A DNA stretch of 64,000 nt from Margaritispora aquatica (taxonomy: Eukaryota; Ascomycota; Leotiomycetes; Helotiales; Discinellaceae), in NCBI GenBank assembly GCA_007644065.1, contig VJWN01000023.1, forward strand, positions 259,434 to 323,433, in the 5' to 3' direction. Below, piece after piece: positions 10,503-22,693 of the stretch (within the stretch, counting starts at the first letter, position 1; every line of letters begins with the position of its first letter). The notes beneath the pieces were generated by a model. The model had not been told where the DNA came from. It searched no databases and was given only the letters and a program-made list of their open reading frames with translations. The translations under genes were made by a program, and so were the position numbers.

Positions 10503-11456
10503 CTACAAAGCCAGACCCCGTGTATCAATCGCAACAATCTTGCCACCTTCAATTTCGGTTCCATTAACAGGATTCGCCATCGCACCACTCGTCACCAGAT
10601 ACAAAACATGCTTATCACCCTCTCCTCTGCCAAAATGGCACGCTGTCCCTCCCGCAACGGTAAACTTGTTTTGCGAACCTACCGCAACGACAGCACCTTC
10701 TCCAATCTTCCCCACCACTACAACCGTATTCATCGGATTCGTCGCCAACCACGCTCTCCCTTCCTTGTCAAACACAAAATCATCAATCACCACGCCCTGC
10801 TCCACCACCTCGACCTTCCCAATGGCCTTCGCATCGCCGTCAATCTTGACACGTGCAAGAAACGCTTTGCTCGTGTTACTCCAGTACAAATAGCCATCGC
10901 GGATCTTAATCCCGTTGATCCCCATACTCAGCGCCGGCGGAGGAGCGAACCTCATCTCCTCGACATCAACAGCCTTCTCGTACGTCCCACCTTCCACGTC
11001 AACTTTCCACACCACACCGGCCTCCGAATCAGCCATCAATATCGTCGCATTCTCTTTCGACAGCAACGTAAATCCATTTAGCAGCCCTGCTTTCTTGATG
11101 TGCACGAGCTCCTTTATCATGGTTTTCGCACCACGCATGTCGATCTCCCAGACGCGGTACGAACCAGCTTCATTATTGGCGGTAGCGAGGTCGTAATTTC
11201 CGCCTCCAACATAGAAGACATCATCTTCGACCTCAATGATGCCCGTCAACCCAGTCACGCTGTCGAATTTGTGGACGAGTGTTGCGGTTGAGGTGACGGG
11301 GTTGATGAGGTACAGCTCGGGTGCTGTGATGAGCGTTACGAGGATCTGGCCATCAGCTCGTACGGCGAGGTTCTCGACCCAAGTTGGGATGGGGAATTGG
11401 TAAACGAGTTTAGTGGTGAGGGGTGGGTTGAGGGTCTTGAGTGTTGGTGCTGCCAT
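10503..11456 (-). CDS. SMP-30/gluconolactonase-like six-bladed beta-propeller protein
   Basis: This intronless gene encodes 317 residues. The repeating pattern of strands and turns, including WVENLAVRADGQILVTLITA, TGIIEVEDDVFYVGG, NATILMADSEAGVVWKVDV, GINGIKIRDGYLYWSNTSK and VIDDFVFDKEGRAWLATN, is that of the SMP-30/gluconolactonase/LRE-like six-bladed propellers common in fungi. N154-type metal ligands cannot be assigned with confidence, but the INGIK and DDF elements lie where this superfamily places its calcium-site residues. There is no signal peptide, so a cytosolic protein is likely. The substrate is unknown; such genes often sit near metabolic clusters, but none is visible here. Confidence 0.8.
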   Translation of the reverse strand: MAAPTLKTLNPPLTTKLVYQFPIPTWVENLAVRADGQILVTLITAPELYLINPVTSTATLVHKFDSVTGLTGIIEVEDDVFYVGGGNYDLATANNEAGSYRVWEIDMRGAKTMIKELVHIKKAGLLNGFTLLSKENATILMADSEAGVVWKVDVEGGTYEKAVDVEEMRFAPPPALSMGINGIKIRDGYLYWSNTSKAFLARVKIDGDAKAIGKVEVVEQGVVIDDFVFDKEGRAWLATNPMNTVVVVGKIGEGAVVAVGSQNKFTVAGGTACHFGRGEGDKHVLYLVTSGAMANPVNGTEIEGGKIVAIDTRGLAL

Positions 11457-12810
11457 TGTGACTGTTTGGAAGTGTGCTCAAGAGTAGCCAAAAGAGACAA
11501 CTGAGATTTCTTGAGAACCAAATCATTTGCGAACTTTTGAGCTCTTCTTATAGTTGCAATCAAGTATTCGGGTTCTCTCTGCGCACTCTTAGCTACCTAC
11601 TTCAGCTCATGTCGATCGTCGCTTAAGACCGTCTAACCCATGCATCAAATCTGCAGCCACTGTGTAAATTCCGTCAATACTTGAGCTCGACGAATCGTAT
11701 GTTCGAAGGGTGAATCTCATGCTTGTTCGTGCCGTTTTCTACCAAGCTCTAACAGCCTATCCCACACCGGCCAAAAAGCTTAGCATGTTGTCAATGTAAT
11801 GAAGAAGAATCCAAGCTACTTGCGTTGCTCCGAAGTCCGAGCGTACTGCAAGGCTTTACTCTAGATTATGACCCATCTTCAGGGTAAAGTAAAGAGAAAG
11901 TGAAGCCACATGAATAGGTAGGTAGAATTGTCGGCTAGATACAACTCCACCGGGTCCGACATAGGTCCGGTCGGATCCGAAATCTCCTAGCATCAAGCGA
12001 CAGTAACTAGTGTATCTTCAGATCCATGGAGTCAGAAAATAGTAAGGCATTTAAAAAGCCACAGCAGGATTGTTTAGACGTGTTACAGGGAGATGGCGAA
12101 CGCCTTCAATGTTCTGGAGATGTTGATTGTTCGGCTAAGTACCTAACGTTTGTTACTAAGCTTATTAACCTTCCAGATGTGATAGCCAGTCAGCTAGCGC
12201 TTTTACAATTCATCTTCTAGTCTTGCATGCATACACTTAGTCCTTGAGACAAGCTTTCTATCAAACTTTCTCCCCAAGTGACCCAAACTTGGTCGATGCA
12301 ACCTTGTTAATCGCCCACCATCCAGACTCATTTGTCCTCTTGCTCCCCACCCAGAAATAAGCGAGGTTAAAAAGGGGAAGACACAAGAGAAGAGAAGCAT
12401 GATATGAAACTGTCCCAAGAACAAGATTGGCATCAAATACGGCAGTACACACTCGGGTGCTCAAAGCCCGACCAAATACGACTGTCTGGAGCAAATACGA
12501 TGTGGAGAACATGATTGGCAACTTCAATCCTGGGCGTCAGCGTCAGCCCCCAACTGCCACGTGACGACCTCTACCGACGGGACTTTCTAAATGGCTGACA
12601 TGCTCCCTCCAAGGGTGTTCCAAGAAAAAAGAGGATATACACTCGCGTCAGCTTATCTCACTCGCTATCCATCTCATCTCATAGCACTCCTCGTCTCCAT
12701 TTCCATCTCCATCTCACTCCTCAAAACAACGCATTTCCCAAATTTCAAACACAAAATGTCGTTCCCAAACCCCCTCATCACTACTGCACCCCAAGCGAGC
12801 ACCGTCAGCA
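11457..12810. other. Long intergenic region, no gene supported
   Basis: Short frames on both strands (notably two overlapping ones at 12203-12527 on the minus strand with hydrophobic stretches) have no family resemblance. The last 150 bases contain pyrimidine-rich leader sequence typical of fungal 5' regions. Confidence 0.5.
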
Positions 12811-13982
12811 ATGTTCTGTGAATGCCTCCCGGATAGCCTGCAAGTCCTCGCCATAATATACAACATGACCTTCCCCCCGCTCTACAGGTTCGGCACCGCC
12901 GTGCCCTGGTACCTGCGCTACCCGCTCTACGCGATGTGGATGGGCCTGTACCCGATCCTCTGCGTCGCGGACGAATTCCACATCATCGCACACGAGCGCC
13001 TCGATGGGTATCGGCGCGTCGAGAAGGTGCCGAGATCGATTCACTCGTCGTCAAAGTTGGGATTTGGGAGGAAGAGGCGCGAAATTGGTGTGGGTTGTGA
13101 GAGTAAAAGTAAGAGCGGGAAAATGATGGAGGTCACGCAGCGCAATAGAGAAGCGGGACTCTTGAGCTTGCCGAGGGAGGTGAGGGATTTGATCTGGATG
13201 GAGGCGCTGGGCGGGAAGGTGGTGCATTGGTGGAGACATGAGGGCGTGTTTGGCGGGACTAGGTGCCTGGGGGAGGATCGGATATGTCAGATGCGGTGTC
13301 GGTTGGGATTGGGAAAGTATGGGGAGAGTTGTGGGGAGATGATGGGGTTGTTGCGGAGTTGTTCTCAGATGTGAGTCGGTTACCACATACCACTTCCCAT
13401 TTACAAAATCACACATGACCTTGAAGTCCTGACACATAAAACAGATACGAAGAAACAATCCACATCATCTACGCCCAAAACCGCTTCACAACCGCCTCAC
13501 CCGCGCTACTCTCCTACCTCCCGCGCCTCCTGCCCCCCAGTACCCTCACCACGCTCCAACACCTCTCATTCAGCTGGACGATCCCGGCGCCGCCCTCGCT
13601 GCCGCACCCGATGCGGTGCGCGTGGAGCGACCGCCACAGCGGGAAGCTGCAGAAGGCGCAGCGGAAGAACCACTACCTCCGCCAGACATGGGTAGCCGTG
13701 TGGGCGAACCTGGCGGCGATGACGGGACTGCGGGAGTTAAGAGTCGAGCTCGATACGAGGGAGAAGGGCGGGTCGTCCAATGCGCATGTTTGGGAGGTGA
13801 GTGAGCTGGAGGGGGTGGCGAGAGCGGTGCGGAGCCCGAGGAGGTTTGAGTTGGTGCTGCATGAGGAGTTGGCGAGGAGGGTGGGGAAGGCGATGTTGGG
13901 GGCAGGAAAGGGAGAGGGGGTTGGGTTGGGTTCGGGAGGGAATTTGGAGGTTATTGCGGTTGAGATATTGAGCTTTTATTGA
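12811..13982 (+). CDS. DUF7730-like fungal protein
   Basis: Two exons (12811-13370, 13445-13982; 74-nt intron, phase 2) give a 365-residue protein. The segment LLSLPREVRDLIWMEALGGK followed by VVHW, a Cys-rich middle part, then a splice into QIYEETIHIIYAQNRFT and LPRLLPPSTLTTLQHLSFSW is the typical layout of DUF7730 proteins, a large ascomycete family of unknown function that looks like an F-box-type helix followed by a leucine-rich-repeat-like tail. The N-terminus has a hydrophobic segment (VPWYLRYPLYAMWMGLYPIL). The start is the least certain part; other ATGs lie close by. The sequence is GC-rich compared with its flanks. Confidence 0.68.
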
Positions 13983-14724
13983 GCTTTTAGCGACTTTAGA
14001 GCGTGGAGATCTAAAGTCCAAAGTCCAAAGATGTGTAGAATAGATTAGATTTGCACTGGGTAGACCCCCACTTACTTATATTATGGTATGGAATTCACAA
14101 AGGACTGCAAAGCTATTTTTGGGGATCATGCTTACAGTGATACATAATGCAGCTAGTGTTGAGATCGACGCCGAATCGAATTTGAAAAATTGAAATATTT
14201 AGCTACCTACCAGTCCCGACATGGGGCGTCCTAACTGACCTGCTCGTGTCTGGGTCATGCCACGCATCCCATCCTTCAGTATAGATATCCATAGACTATA
14301 CTTTCCAGGTCGAGCAAAGAAATATAGCACTTTAACTACAACAGGAGTAGCTTGGATCTAAGAATATAGTATACAGGCTTCGAGACATCCAGCAAAGAAT
14401 CCTTAATCTCAATACGATTTCCGACGCAACCGGATACGTTAGAGAGCAGAAACTAATTTGTCACGGATTGATAGACACGAGAATTTGAAAAAGAGTTTTA
14501 TTATCACGACCGAACCAATCACTGTTACGCTGCTGCCAGCCCTCAGTATCCCGTCTTTCCCAATGCCCAAACGCCTTTGCTATGCCCTAAGTTTCCCAAT
14601 AGCCATATAAGCTTTCTTTCATACCAAATCCCTCCTTCTAGCCTGCCATTCCCACAAACCTCTCTTCTCTTCTCTTCTCTTCTCTCTCTCTCTCTCTCTC
14701 TCTCCCCTATCTGTAATACGTATT
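13983..14724. other. Intergenic between convergent genes
   Basis: Contains both 3' untranslated regions and no recognisable gene. A CT microsatellite lies at its right end. Confidence 0.5.
14661..14704. repeat. CT-rich microsatellite
   Basis: Units of TCTCT/TCTTC pass into pure (TC)n over about 44 bases, just downstream of the E2 gene stop codon, so it would lie in the 3' UTR of that gene. Confidence 0.9.
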
Positions 14725-15781
14725 TCACAATCCCAAGAGCACTTTCAATACCATAGCAACGAGCAAGATAACCACTGCCGCAATAGCCCTATCGAGCCAT
14801 ATCGGCACGCCATCGTTTGACACTTGCGTGTGTACCCGTTGTTGTTGTGGTGGTGGATATCTCGGCGCGGCTGTGACTCTCGCTTGTACAGGTGTAACTT
14901 GCGCCTGTGTCGTGGTTCTGGTTGGTTGTGGTACTGTTTGTGCGGGCTGAGCAGCTGGATACTGCTGTGGCGTTATTGTGCTCGAAGATGCCGTGTTCGC
15001 CACTGACGCTGCCTCTACATTGCCCGTTTTCACAAAGCCCTCAGCAAGCTGTGCATCGTCATCCTTCTCCGTTTGTGAAGAGCCCTCCTCCTCACTCTTC
15101 TTCTTCTTCTCATCCGGGAAGGACATCATCAGTTCCTTCGGCACCTCCTCCTCTTTCACTTTCTCACCCTCTTCCTCCTCCTTCACCCTCGCCGCCTCAG
15201 CACTCTCCTCAAGAATAGCCTCATTACTTCTGCCACAGACCCCACAGCTCCAATTCCTACTCGTCGTCGCCAGCCTCTCCCTCTCATCCTTCTTGCACTC
15301 CAGCCCACCCAATTGACCCTTCGCATCCGTCTCCATGAAGCTTCTCAGCGCCGTCAGTGCCGTTCTTATTCCCCAGCTCGGACTCCACGTCTCCTCGTGG
15401 TGACCACTAATCGAGAGGCATATCTCGCGATTGACTTCGAATCTGCCAGATGGCGTTAGGAAGCGGAACATCGGCGGACGCAGTGGGTAGCCTGGGGGCA
15501 GAACGATCCGGCCATGGTAGATGCCATCAGAGAATGCGGAGGAGGGAGGGCCGCGAAGTGTGAAGTGCCAATCGAAGAGGTCGGAATCAGAGGCTGGAGC
15601 AGCGTGGAAGTCGGGTGAGGGAGAGGAGCTGAGTTCGTGTGCTTCGCGGACTGTTGGTGGGGGGAGTGATGTTAGCTGTGGTTTGCTTTGACAGAGAATG
15701 CTGGACGATGGCTGGATGGAGGGGAAGCTTACGGATGCGCTTTATGGTGGGGGATTTGGCGTTGAACTTTGGTGTTGCCAT
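14725..15781 (-). CDS. ER tail-anchored ubiquitin-conjugating enzyme E2 (UBE2J/Ubc6 type)
   Basis: Two exons (15733-15781 and 14725-15650; 82-nt intron) encode 324 residues. The UBC fold occupies roughly residues 10-130: SPTIKRI then LREAHELSSSPSPDFHAAP, GYPLRPPMFRFLTPSGRFEV and EICLSISGHHEETWSPSWGI. The catalytic cysteine is Cys94 in EICLSIS. The usual HPN tripeptide is replaced by a TPSGRF-type sequence, as is normal for the UBE2J/Ubc6 branch that serves ER-associated degradation. A long Glu/Lys- then Pro/Gln/Thr-rich linker leads to a C-terminal hydrophobic tail anchor (about residues 300-324, AIAAVVILLVAMVLKVLLGL). Length and architecture fit UBE2J1-type enzymes better than the shorter yeast Ubc6. 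Confidence 0.93.
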
Positions 15782-16197
15782 GGTTAAATCTTTTGGGTGG
15801 CGACGAGGGGGATTGCAGTGTTACAGTGTGATACTCAATAAGGTTTTCGTATAATGATGGTTGAAAAGTTGCTTTTTAGATGTTCAGTGACGTTGGTCCT
15901 TGAAACTGGACACTTTGGACCTTGGAGAGAGGCGGCGATAAGCCGAGATTGTGGGTTAGCGCCGGAAGATAAGATCTGGGAATGATCGGGTGTCTTGAGC
16001 AATATCAAAATATATCGTATCTTGGGATTGTTTACTTCACTGACTTCACTGACTTCACTTACACTTTGGAATCATAAATAGGCAAGAATTATATCCGGAA
16101 ATCCAATAACTAAGGTAGCTTGCTCATCTCGTCATAAAATAGCATAAGATAGCACACGTCATCAAAACAAATAGTATACAAGTTCCATGAATTCCCC
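15782..16197. other. Intergenic, 5' region of the E2 gene
   Basis: Holds the promoter of the E2 gene and the 3' end of the palmitoyltransferase gene. A short tandem repeat of GACTTCACT (three near-copies) lies near 16030-16060. Confidence 0.5.
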
Positions 16198-17727
16198 TCA
16201 ATCAACACCATCATCATCCATACCATCCCAACCCCTTACATCATCCTTCTGTCTCGCCAGTGTATTTCCAAGCAGAGTATTGGTAACCACACCTACCCGC
16301 TTCGGCCACCCTGTCGCAGCTTTTCTGTCCAGCTTCCTCCTCTCAGCCTCGTCTTCATCGCTACTAATTTCATACTGATCAGAAGGATTGCGAGGTCTCA
16401 AGTTCTCCATAACCATACCGCCGTCTACATAGTCACTTGGATTGCGGCCCAGTATCCGGTCGGCCTTCGAGCTTGTTCTTGTATAGTGACGTCCAGCTCC
16501 TGGATTGGGTGCTGGAACATCTGGCTCATATCCAACATCACCACCCCAGCCAGCATTCTGTTCCCGGAGTGTTTGGGCCTGGCGATCCGCTGCGATCCGC
16601 TCACGAGCTCGTAGCCACTTTTGGCTTGGCTCCCAACTCCAACCATCACCCACAGTATTGCATACCGGGACGAACCATAAAAGCTTGCTTGGGCCAAAAA
16701 GATGCGACAGATTCTTCTTCCAGCCAAGATCAAAGGCACTGGGCAACTTCTCCGAATCTTGCTCATCGAGATACGATTCGTACCTCTCTCTTGCCCGGTG
16801 TCTTTCCATAGCTTCGTAGCTCTCATGTCGGATGCCATCTGCTTCCGACTGCGCGTTCATATCCCCTTCAGACTGTCCATAGCCTTGTGCATGTGCCTGT
16901 TTATGAAACTGCATAGCCTTCCGTGCTGGTGACAAATATCTCGTCTTCTCCAAGCATTCAATCGTAGTTTGACCTCGAGATGCTAACAAGATATGCCATC
17001 CCGTGAACCCACACAGCACTAATCCGATTATGCCTGATATCACGGCCAGCATCACGTAATTGATCGGCATTAAGTCGTCCTGATATTCGCCCTCACTCAT
17101 GATTTCTCTCCAAACCCAGACACCCGAGACTCCGAAGCACAAGAAACAGAAGAGGGTTGTGTAAATCAGGAAGAGCAGGAATGCTTTGTAGTTCCGTAGT
17201 CCAACACAGGTTGCGAGCCAAGGGCAGTGATGATCCATTTTCAAGACACATGTTCCGCAGGTGCTGCAATGATGCGCTCGATCCGGCTTCCTCGCCTGGC
17301 ATTTCTTACAGAATCGTAGCTCGCCGTTCGACTTCACTGTAAAGTTTGTCGCAACAGGAGGCGCTTGTGTTGGCAGACTTGAGTATCCACTATTGCTCGT
17401 CGTTTTTCCAGGACTTGTGAACACTGCAGTTGTGTATGACCAGTTGAGAAGGAGATACAACGCAATTCCCATAACCGATGTTCCTTTCCCTACTTGCGTC
17501 AGTTATGCTCGCGGTTGAGATTGTAGTAACATACCAATCCAGGGGGCCTTCGCAGGGAGAAATCCTATGGTAGCCTCAACCCATACTGCCCAGCTGGTTA
17601 TACTATACACAAAGACCAGCGGAAAGTAAGTAGCTCCGAGGCAGCAGTACCGTTCGCATTTCCTGGCCCATTTTCGCGACATTGTGGTTGGTGATTGTGA
17701 TGGACTTGGAAGAGCGAGAGTTGCCAT
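16198..17727 (-). CDS. PFA3: DHHC palmitoyltransferase Pfa3
   Basis: Two exons (17535-17727 and 16198-17489; 45-nt intron) encode 494 residues. Two transmembrane helices near residues 32-55 and 70-88 precede the Cys-rich DHHC domain: [19 protein letters not shown], then [20 protein letters not shown], with DHHC at about residues 150-153. Two more helices follow, then the TTxE-type element ([14 protein letters not shown]). A long hydrophilic tail with the repeated NPSD motif ends the protein. In yeast Pfa3 palmitoylates Vac8 at the vacuole; the N-terminal and tail layout, with [16 protein letters not shown], matches fungal Pfa3 orthologues. It is convergent with nothing and head-to-nothing, an isolated housekeeping gene. 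Confidence 0.92.
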
Positions 17728-19207
17728 TTAGACTATACAGATCAACAACGGCGATAGAACATAGCTTAGAAAGGAGTAGGGATTTGCGTATGGTATGCCG
17801 TAAACGGTGAAGCCTGGAGCAAAGATGACAGCGGAAACCCAAATTGGGTGAACATGGTATCGAGCCAGGAGGAGGCTGAGCTAAGATGAGCTGAGCCAGC
17901 GTTTGATATTGCTGACAAAGCCTATTCGTACTAGGACTAGGTAGGTCCGGGAGCTCCCGGCGCTAATGAGAGACGCGCGCAACCAAAGGTAGCACCAAAA
18001 TATCGAATCTTGAACTTGATATAACATCTAAATGCATCATTTTATATGATACGAATATTCTTGAGGTTCCGCAATATCAAGAAGCTCTTCCTGTATTAAA
18101 CGACTCGAGGATTTGAAGATACAAGAGATGAGCATTTGAGTTGATGGTTCATCTACTCCCAATATTATACTTTGATTTTGCTTACATATTCTGATTTAAT
18201 GCATGTCTTTAATTTATCATTTATCATTTGGGAGGAACTCAAGGTTTACTAAATACGAAACGAGACACAAGTAGAAGTCTCCTCAAAGTGCATATCTGTT
18301 GCCAGATATGTCAGGAGAAAGGATGGTGTCTTTTAGAGTAAAAAAAGGTGAGAAATATCAAGAATCGACTCCACGTCTTCGTCTCTGGTCACATTTGCTA
18401 TTAGGTTTCAAGAAAGTATCATCACCCTACACACAGGAATCTTTCTCTTCAATCAGTAGATCGTCTCTGCTTTTCTACTTTATATTTGAATATGAGGTAC
18501 AAACTGCTCAGACAAAACCCACTTCTTGCATCTATCATTCTTTTCCTTGACACTTGTTGTCATAGTATATCTTGGCACATGCAAGTCATCAATGCTCAAA
18601 AAGTATATCTTCACTTTCGTCCAAGTTCGGCTAAAGTACAGCACCATGAAAGCACGAGTTTACTAGCGCTATCGGGAAAACGGTTTAGCGTCAGGGCACT
18701 AAGGTAAGGCAAGGTATGCAGAAACTCGACTCCCGACCTCGATTTTAGCTTTCACCTTTCGCCTCTTGCAGGTCGTAACAACAACAACTTAAAAACTTAA
18801 AAACTCCAATTGCAAGTCCGACTCCATCTTTTTGTTTCATGAAGATCTGATTCCATCATTGAAATCATCATCACTTTCCAGGGGCCACCTGCGTAAAGGT
18901 TAGTTCAAGGTATTGATCTTACTTTACCCGTCAATTCGACTAGTTCGCCTCAACTACCAAATTTAGATTGATTCGGTTTCGACTGGTTCGTGAAGAGCTG
19001 CTTCCTTTCTTCCAAACACAACACGTCACCCAAACCAACCAAACCAACCAAACAAACTCTAGTTAGTCATTCTACTTTTCATACATCAACCTCCAACATC
19101 CGCAACGTTGATCAATCTATTTTCTTTCTCACACTCTCTCTATTCTCTCAAACACATCCTTTTCTACAGAAACTGACAATACAATATTCTCCAGTCTGAT
19201 AACAAAC
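17728..19207. other. Long divergent intergenic region
   Basis: Lies between the start of PFA3 and the start of the zinc-finger gene and must contain both promoters. The right 200 bases are pyrimidine-rich leader with repeated ACCAAACCAACC units near 19030. No coding segment was recognised. Confidence 0.5.
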
Positions 19208-20578
19208 ATGGAAAATCAACCCTCCACCCAGTCAGCAGACTGCAAGAAATGCAATAAGACATTCCCCAGCTTTGATGCTCTCCATCGTCACAAGATGAGG
19301 TCGAAGTTTCATATCGTCTGCGAAGTCTGCTCTCAAGACTTCAGCAGCCATCTAGCTGCCAAAATTCATCATGATCAGGCAAGCAGTCTGCTGAATCTTC
19401 AAGTAAATTGAACTAATACCCAATAGAATCATGCTCATGAACAGAATCTCGCCTGCCTTCTTTGCAAGAAACACTTCTCCCGTCTTGGAGGTCTGATTTC
19501 TCACTTTGAAGTGGGAGATTGCCCCGGAATCCATAGTCGCAAGGAACTAGCAGAGAAAGAGAAGTTAAAGCACAACAAGAACCTCCAAGGTATTCACAAT
19601 AACACCAGCCTCTCCGACAGTGTTATCAAGGAACCTACTCCTCTCGTCAAGCTCACTCCTCAACTTCCACAAGGTATGTTCAATGTCAACATTCTATGTC
19701 AAGGAAAACTTCATGTAGCTATAAGCATCAAGGCTTAGTGGCTTCAGCTCCAATCAAAGTCTCAACGACCCAGAACAAGGATTGAACAAGTGCTAACAAT
19801 CTGAAGTGGTCTTTGAAGACGACAATTTGATCAGCTTTGATGACCCTTCTGCTATTTTGAACTCTCAATGGGATGTTCCCTCTGTCATTCCAGTACCTAC
19901 TTACAACAATGAGAAATTCCCAATTTTGGGCTCTGTTGCTGGAAGCATGTCTGGAAAGGGCAAAGGGATTGCTCAATCAACTGTCAATAAGGCCTCTGTT
20001 GCACCATCTGAGATTACCCAGCCTGCTATTAACGTGGTCAACAAGGAACTTTCTTCAGATCCATTCAATCCAGATAACCCGGAGTTCGATATCACCAGAT
20101 TTTGGATTCCCTTTCTCAGCAAGTACAAGTGTCCTCATCTAGGATGCAAGTAAGTCAACCATTCTTACTCTTCCGCTCCAGTTCTTATTGACCAAATTAT
20201 AGCAAATCAATGCCAAAACCAGGTGCCTTCCGTGAACATCTCCGATCGCCAGCTCATCGCGATGAGAAGCTCCGATGCAATAGATGTTACCGGTATTTTG
20301 CATCTGCCACCGCTCTTACCCAACATAGCGAGTCCCAGGGTCTGCGGTGTAAGATTCGAGAGGATGGAAAGTACCACTATGTGGTTGATGCCATCACAGG
20401 AGGCACTGCTACTACAGCCGGCCGACATGACGATGACACAATCAAATATGCTTTACAAACTCACATGGATCCTGCGAATGCTGCAAATGCAATCGCCGAG
20501 GCTAACCGCCGGGAAACTGAGGCGAATATTGAGTATAGAGCCAACTTCTGGAAAAACCACAAGGTGAAGAAGGGTTAG
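19208..20578 (+). CDS. C2H2 zinc-finger protein
   Basis: Four exons (19208-19378, 19427-19673, 19807-20149, 20203-20578) encode 378 residues. C2H2 or related fingers are visible at the N-terminus (CKKCNKTFPSFDALHRHKMR, CEVCSQDFSSHLAAKIHHDQ, CLLCKKHFSRLGGLISHFEV) and two more after residue 245 (CPHLGC..FREHLRSPAHRD and CNRCYRYFASATALTQHSES), separated by an acidic, Ser/Pro-rich linker. The first intron begins GCAAGC after CAG, a GC-AG intron; reading it as coding or using a GT nearby would need a 24-nt intron. The third splice interrupts a finger (CPHLGC, N split). Function is probably nucleic-acid binding in the nucleus; a specific role cannot be given. Confidence 0.82.
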
Positions 20579-22280
20579 ATCCAAGCTGTTGCGAATTTGC
20601 TGTCCTTTCTAGGAAATTTGGCGTACAGGGGGGATCTTCGGGGGTAGTATTACTCTTCTCTGGTGGTAGTTTCTATGGCGTTTTGGGTGTTCTTGTAAGA
20701 CTAGGCGTTGTATGGCAAATGGTTTAGCGTGGGCTTATACCCGATTTATCTGAGTCTTTGCGAAGCAGCAAAGGTCAACATGTTTGTCTAGAACCTAGAG
20801 CTATGGGCTTGAGACTCTGAACGATATTATATGGGGCATTCGAATGAAACCATATTTGCGTGCTTGCCGACTTTGGAGTTACCGTGATGACATTGATTTT
20901 CATTTTACCCACCCTTACTTTATTGACAGAATGCTTTACATAAGTAGCCTTTGAAAGCAGACGACAGTATTTTTAAATATCGCTATTCGGGTAATCGTTA
21001 AAGTAGTGCTTTGATGCTGTGGAGGTTGCTTTTCTTACTTTATGGTTGGCTTTAGATTTCAAATCATAAATTTTCTCACGCTCGTGTTCAATGAGTAGCA
21101 GGATTTACACTCCAGCTCTTGCTCTATTTCAACCCATTCCCAATTCTTCAAACTCTATCTAAGTTCAACAAAATCATCAGTCGTGACCTTAACTGTTCGC
21201 GGACGAGCACCAGGTCAGCGCCAATGTCTACTACTAAATTATATTCATGTAGGTTTTCCTAGGACTCATTTCTAACCTGTTGCAGAAGCTTTGAAATCTG
21301 CAACGACGACTCAATCAAGCACTGTACTCAACACGTTTAAACAAAAAATAACAAGCAATGCCTAGGATATAACTTGACACCGCCAACATCATCGATGTCC
21401 CTGCCAACCTACCCACATCCTTGAACTACCTGATGAACACCGTCACTAATACGTATAACGCTGACCTGGGTGGTAAATGTCGGGCGTCTTGGCAGTGCGA
21501 GGATCTCACGTGCTCCGTGTACTAGAGCACCTACCTCAGCTGGTTGTGCGAGTCTAGCCCTTGGCTACGTTGATTCGAGACAGCTGTGCATTGTAGACAC
21601 ACATAGACAGGACGTCGTAAGCTCGAGGTCGGCAAAATTCATTTTCGTCCGTCAAAGCCAAGCCAAGCCGATACGCGAGTACTTAAACACGGGGTAGCAA
21701 TTCAAAAGAAACACATCTCTAAATCTTGTGTTTCTACATTCCTGAATGTGTATAACATTTCAGCACATTCTAGAGTCTTGTCTCTATGATCTATTTGGCT
21801 GTGTTTCCGTCCGCCTTTGACGAACGACGGATTTGGCTGGCTGTCCTCGGCTAATAAAGGAGTGAAAAGTGGAGACGGAGACGGAGACGAATTGCGTGAT
21901 GGTAGGTAGATTGAAGTAGATTAAGCTTGTTTGATCTGGGATAGGGTGATGTTATGTTATGTTATGCTGGGAAAGAGGGGGTTTGGGGTGTGGTTTAGAT
22001 CATAGCAGGGGTTGTTGTGCAGTTCTAGCAGACAGGTTAAGAGAAATATATAGCTCATTTATTGTGCCTCCTCGTAAACACACATTGCAATTGCCATATT
22101 CAAGTGCAACAGGGAATGATATTCTTAAAACAATCGCTACATTTCGTTACTATCCAATCACAGATACAATGGGAGCACCTTAGTAAGGCCTCTATACCAA
22201 AATTGATTCGATTTCTCAGAAGTGATCAGAAATCCACTCTTGTCGCGAATCTCTAGTCCCGAAGAATACAAGTATAATCC
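20579..22280. other. Long intergenic region, no gene seen
   Basis: About 1.7 kb without recognisable coding segments. A GGAGAC tandem repeat lies near 21871. Confidence 0.5.
21871..21889. repeat. GGAGAC tandem repeat
   Basis: Three direct copies of GGAGAC followed by G, in otherwise non-coding sequence. Confidence 0.85.
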
Positions 22281-22693
22281 TTATTCAAATTTGCTGAGCT
22301 TCTCTTCCAGATTTTGAATATTCTTGAAAAGGGTTGCTGTTCCTCATTAGTCGATGCCAGTTCATGACTCGTATGTTTACTCTGTTCGCCTAATTAGCGT
22401 TTGAACTCAACCAACCGGGGCAGATAAGATGTGAACTTACTACTAATATCCTCTGTATTCTCGGTTTCCGTTTCGCTAACCTTCGTGGTATTCATCCACC
22501 AAGAAAAGGTTATTCCAAGCGTCAAGCCCTCAAGACCCCCTAGTGTAACTCCCTTCCAGAAGTCCCCATTTCCGTTATTATTGATTGTTGTCTTAGACTT
22601 AGTGACCTCTTTGGAGCCGAAAGATAGCTTGCTCCCGTTCGCATACCCTTGCTGACAACCACTGGGTGTTTTGTTCGAGGCATTGTTGCTCAT
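22281..22693 (-). CDS. Small membrane protein with C-terminal coiled coil; microexon model
   Basis: The best model has exons 22441-22693, 22381-22389 (9 nt) and 22281-22336, with introns of 51 and 44 nt, giving 105 residues. The first exon carries a Ser/Asn-rich head, then DFWKGVTLGGLEGLTLGITF followed by SWWM, a likely Gly-rich membrane segment. The last exon reads LFKNIQNLEEKLSKFE and stop, a heptad-like helix that is clearly coding in its frame and can be reached only by splicing. Alternatively a single long intron would skip the microexon. No family was recognised. Confidence 0.5.

Noticed and set aside
12203..12527. Two overlapping minus-strand frames with hydrophobic stretches
   Set aside because: The longer one starts at TTG, neither has a family resemblance, and no splice sites extend them.
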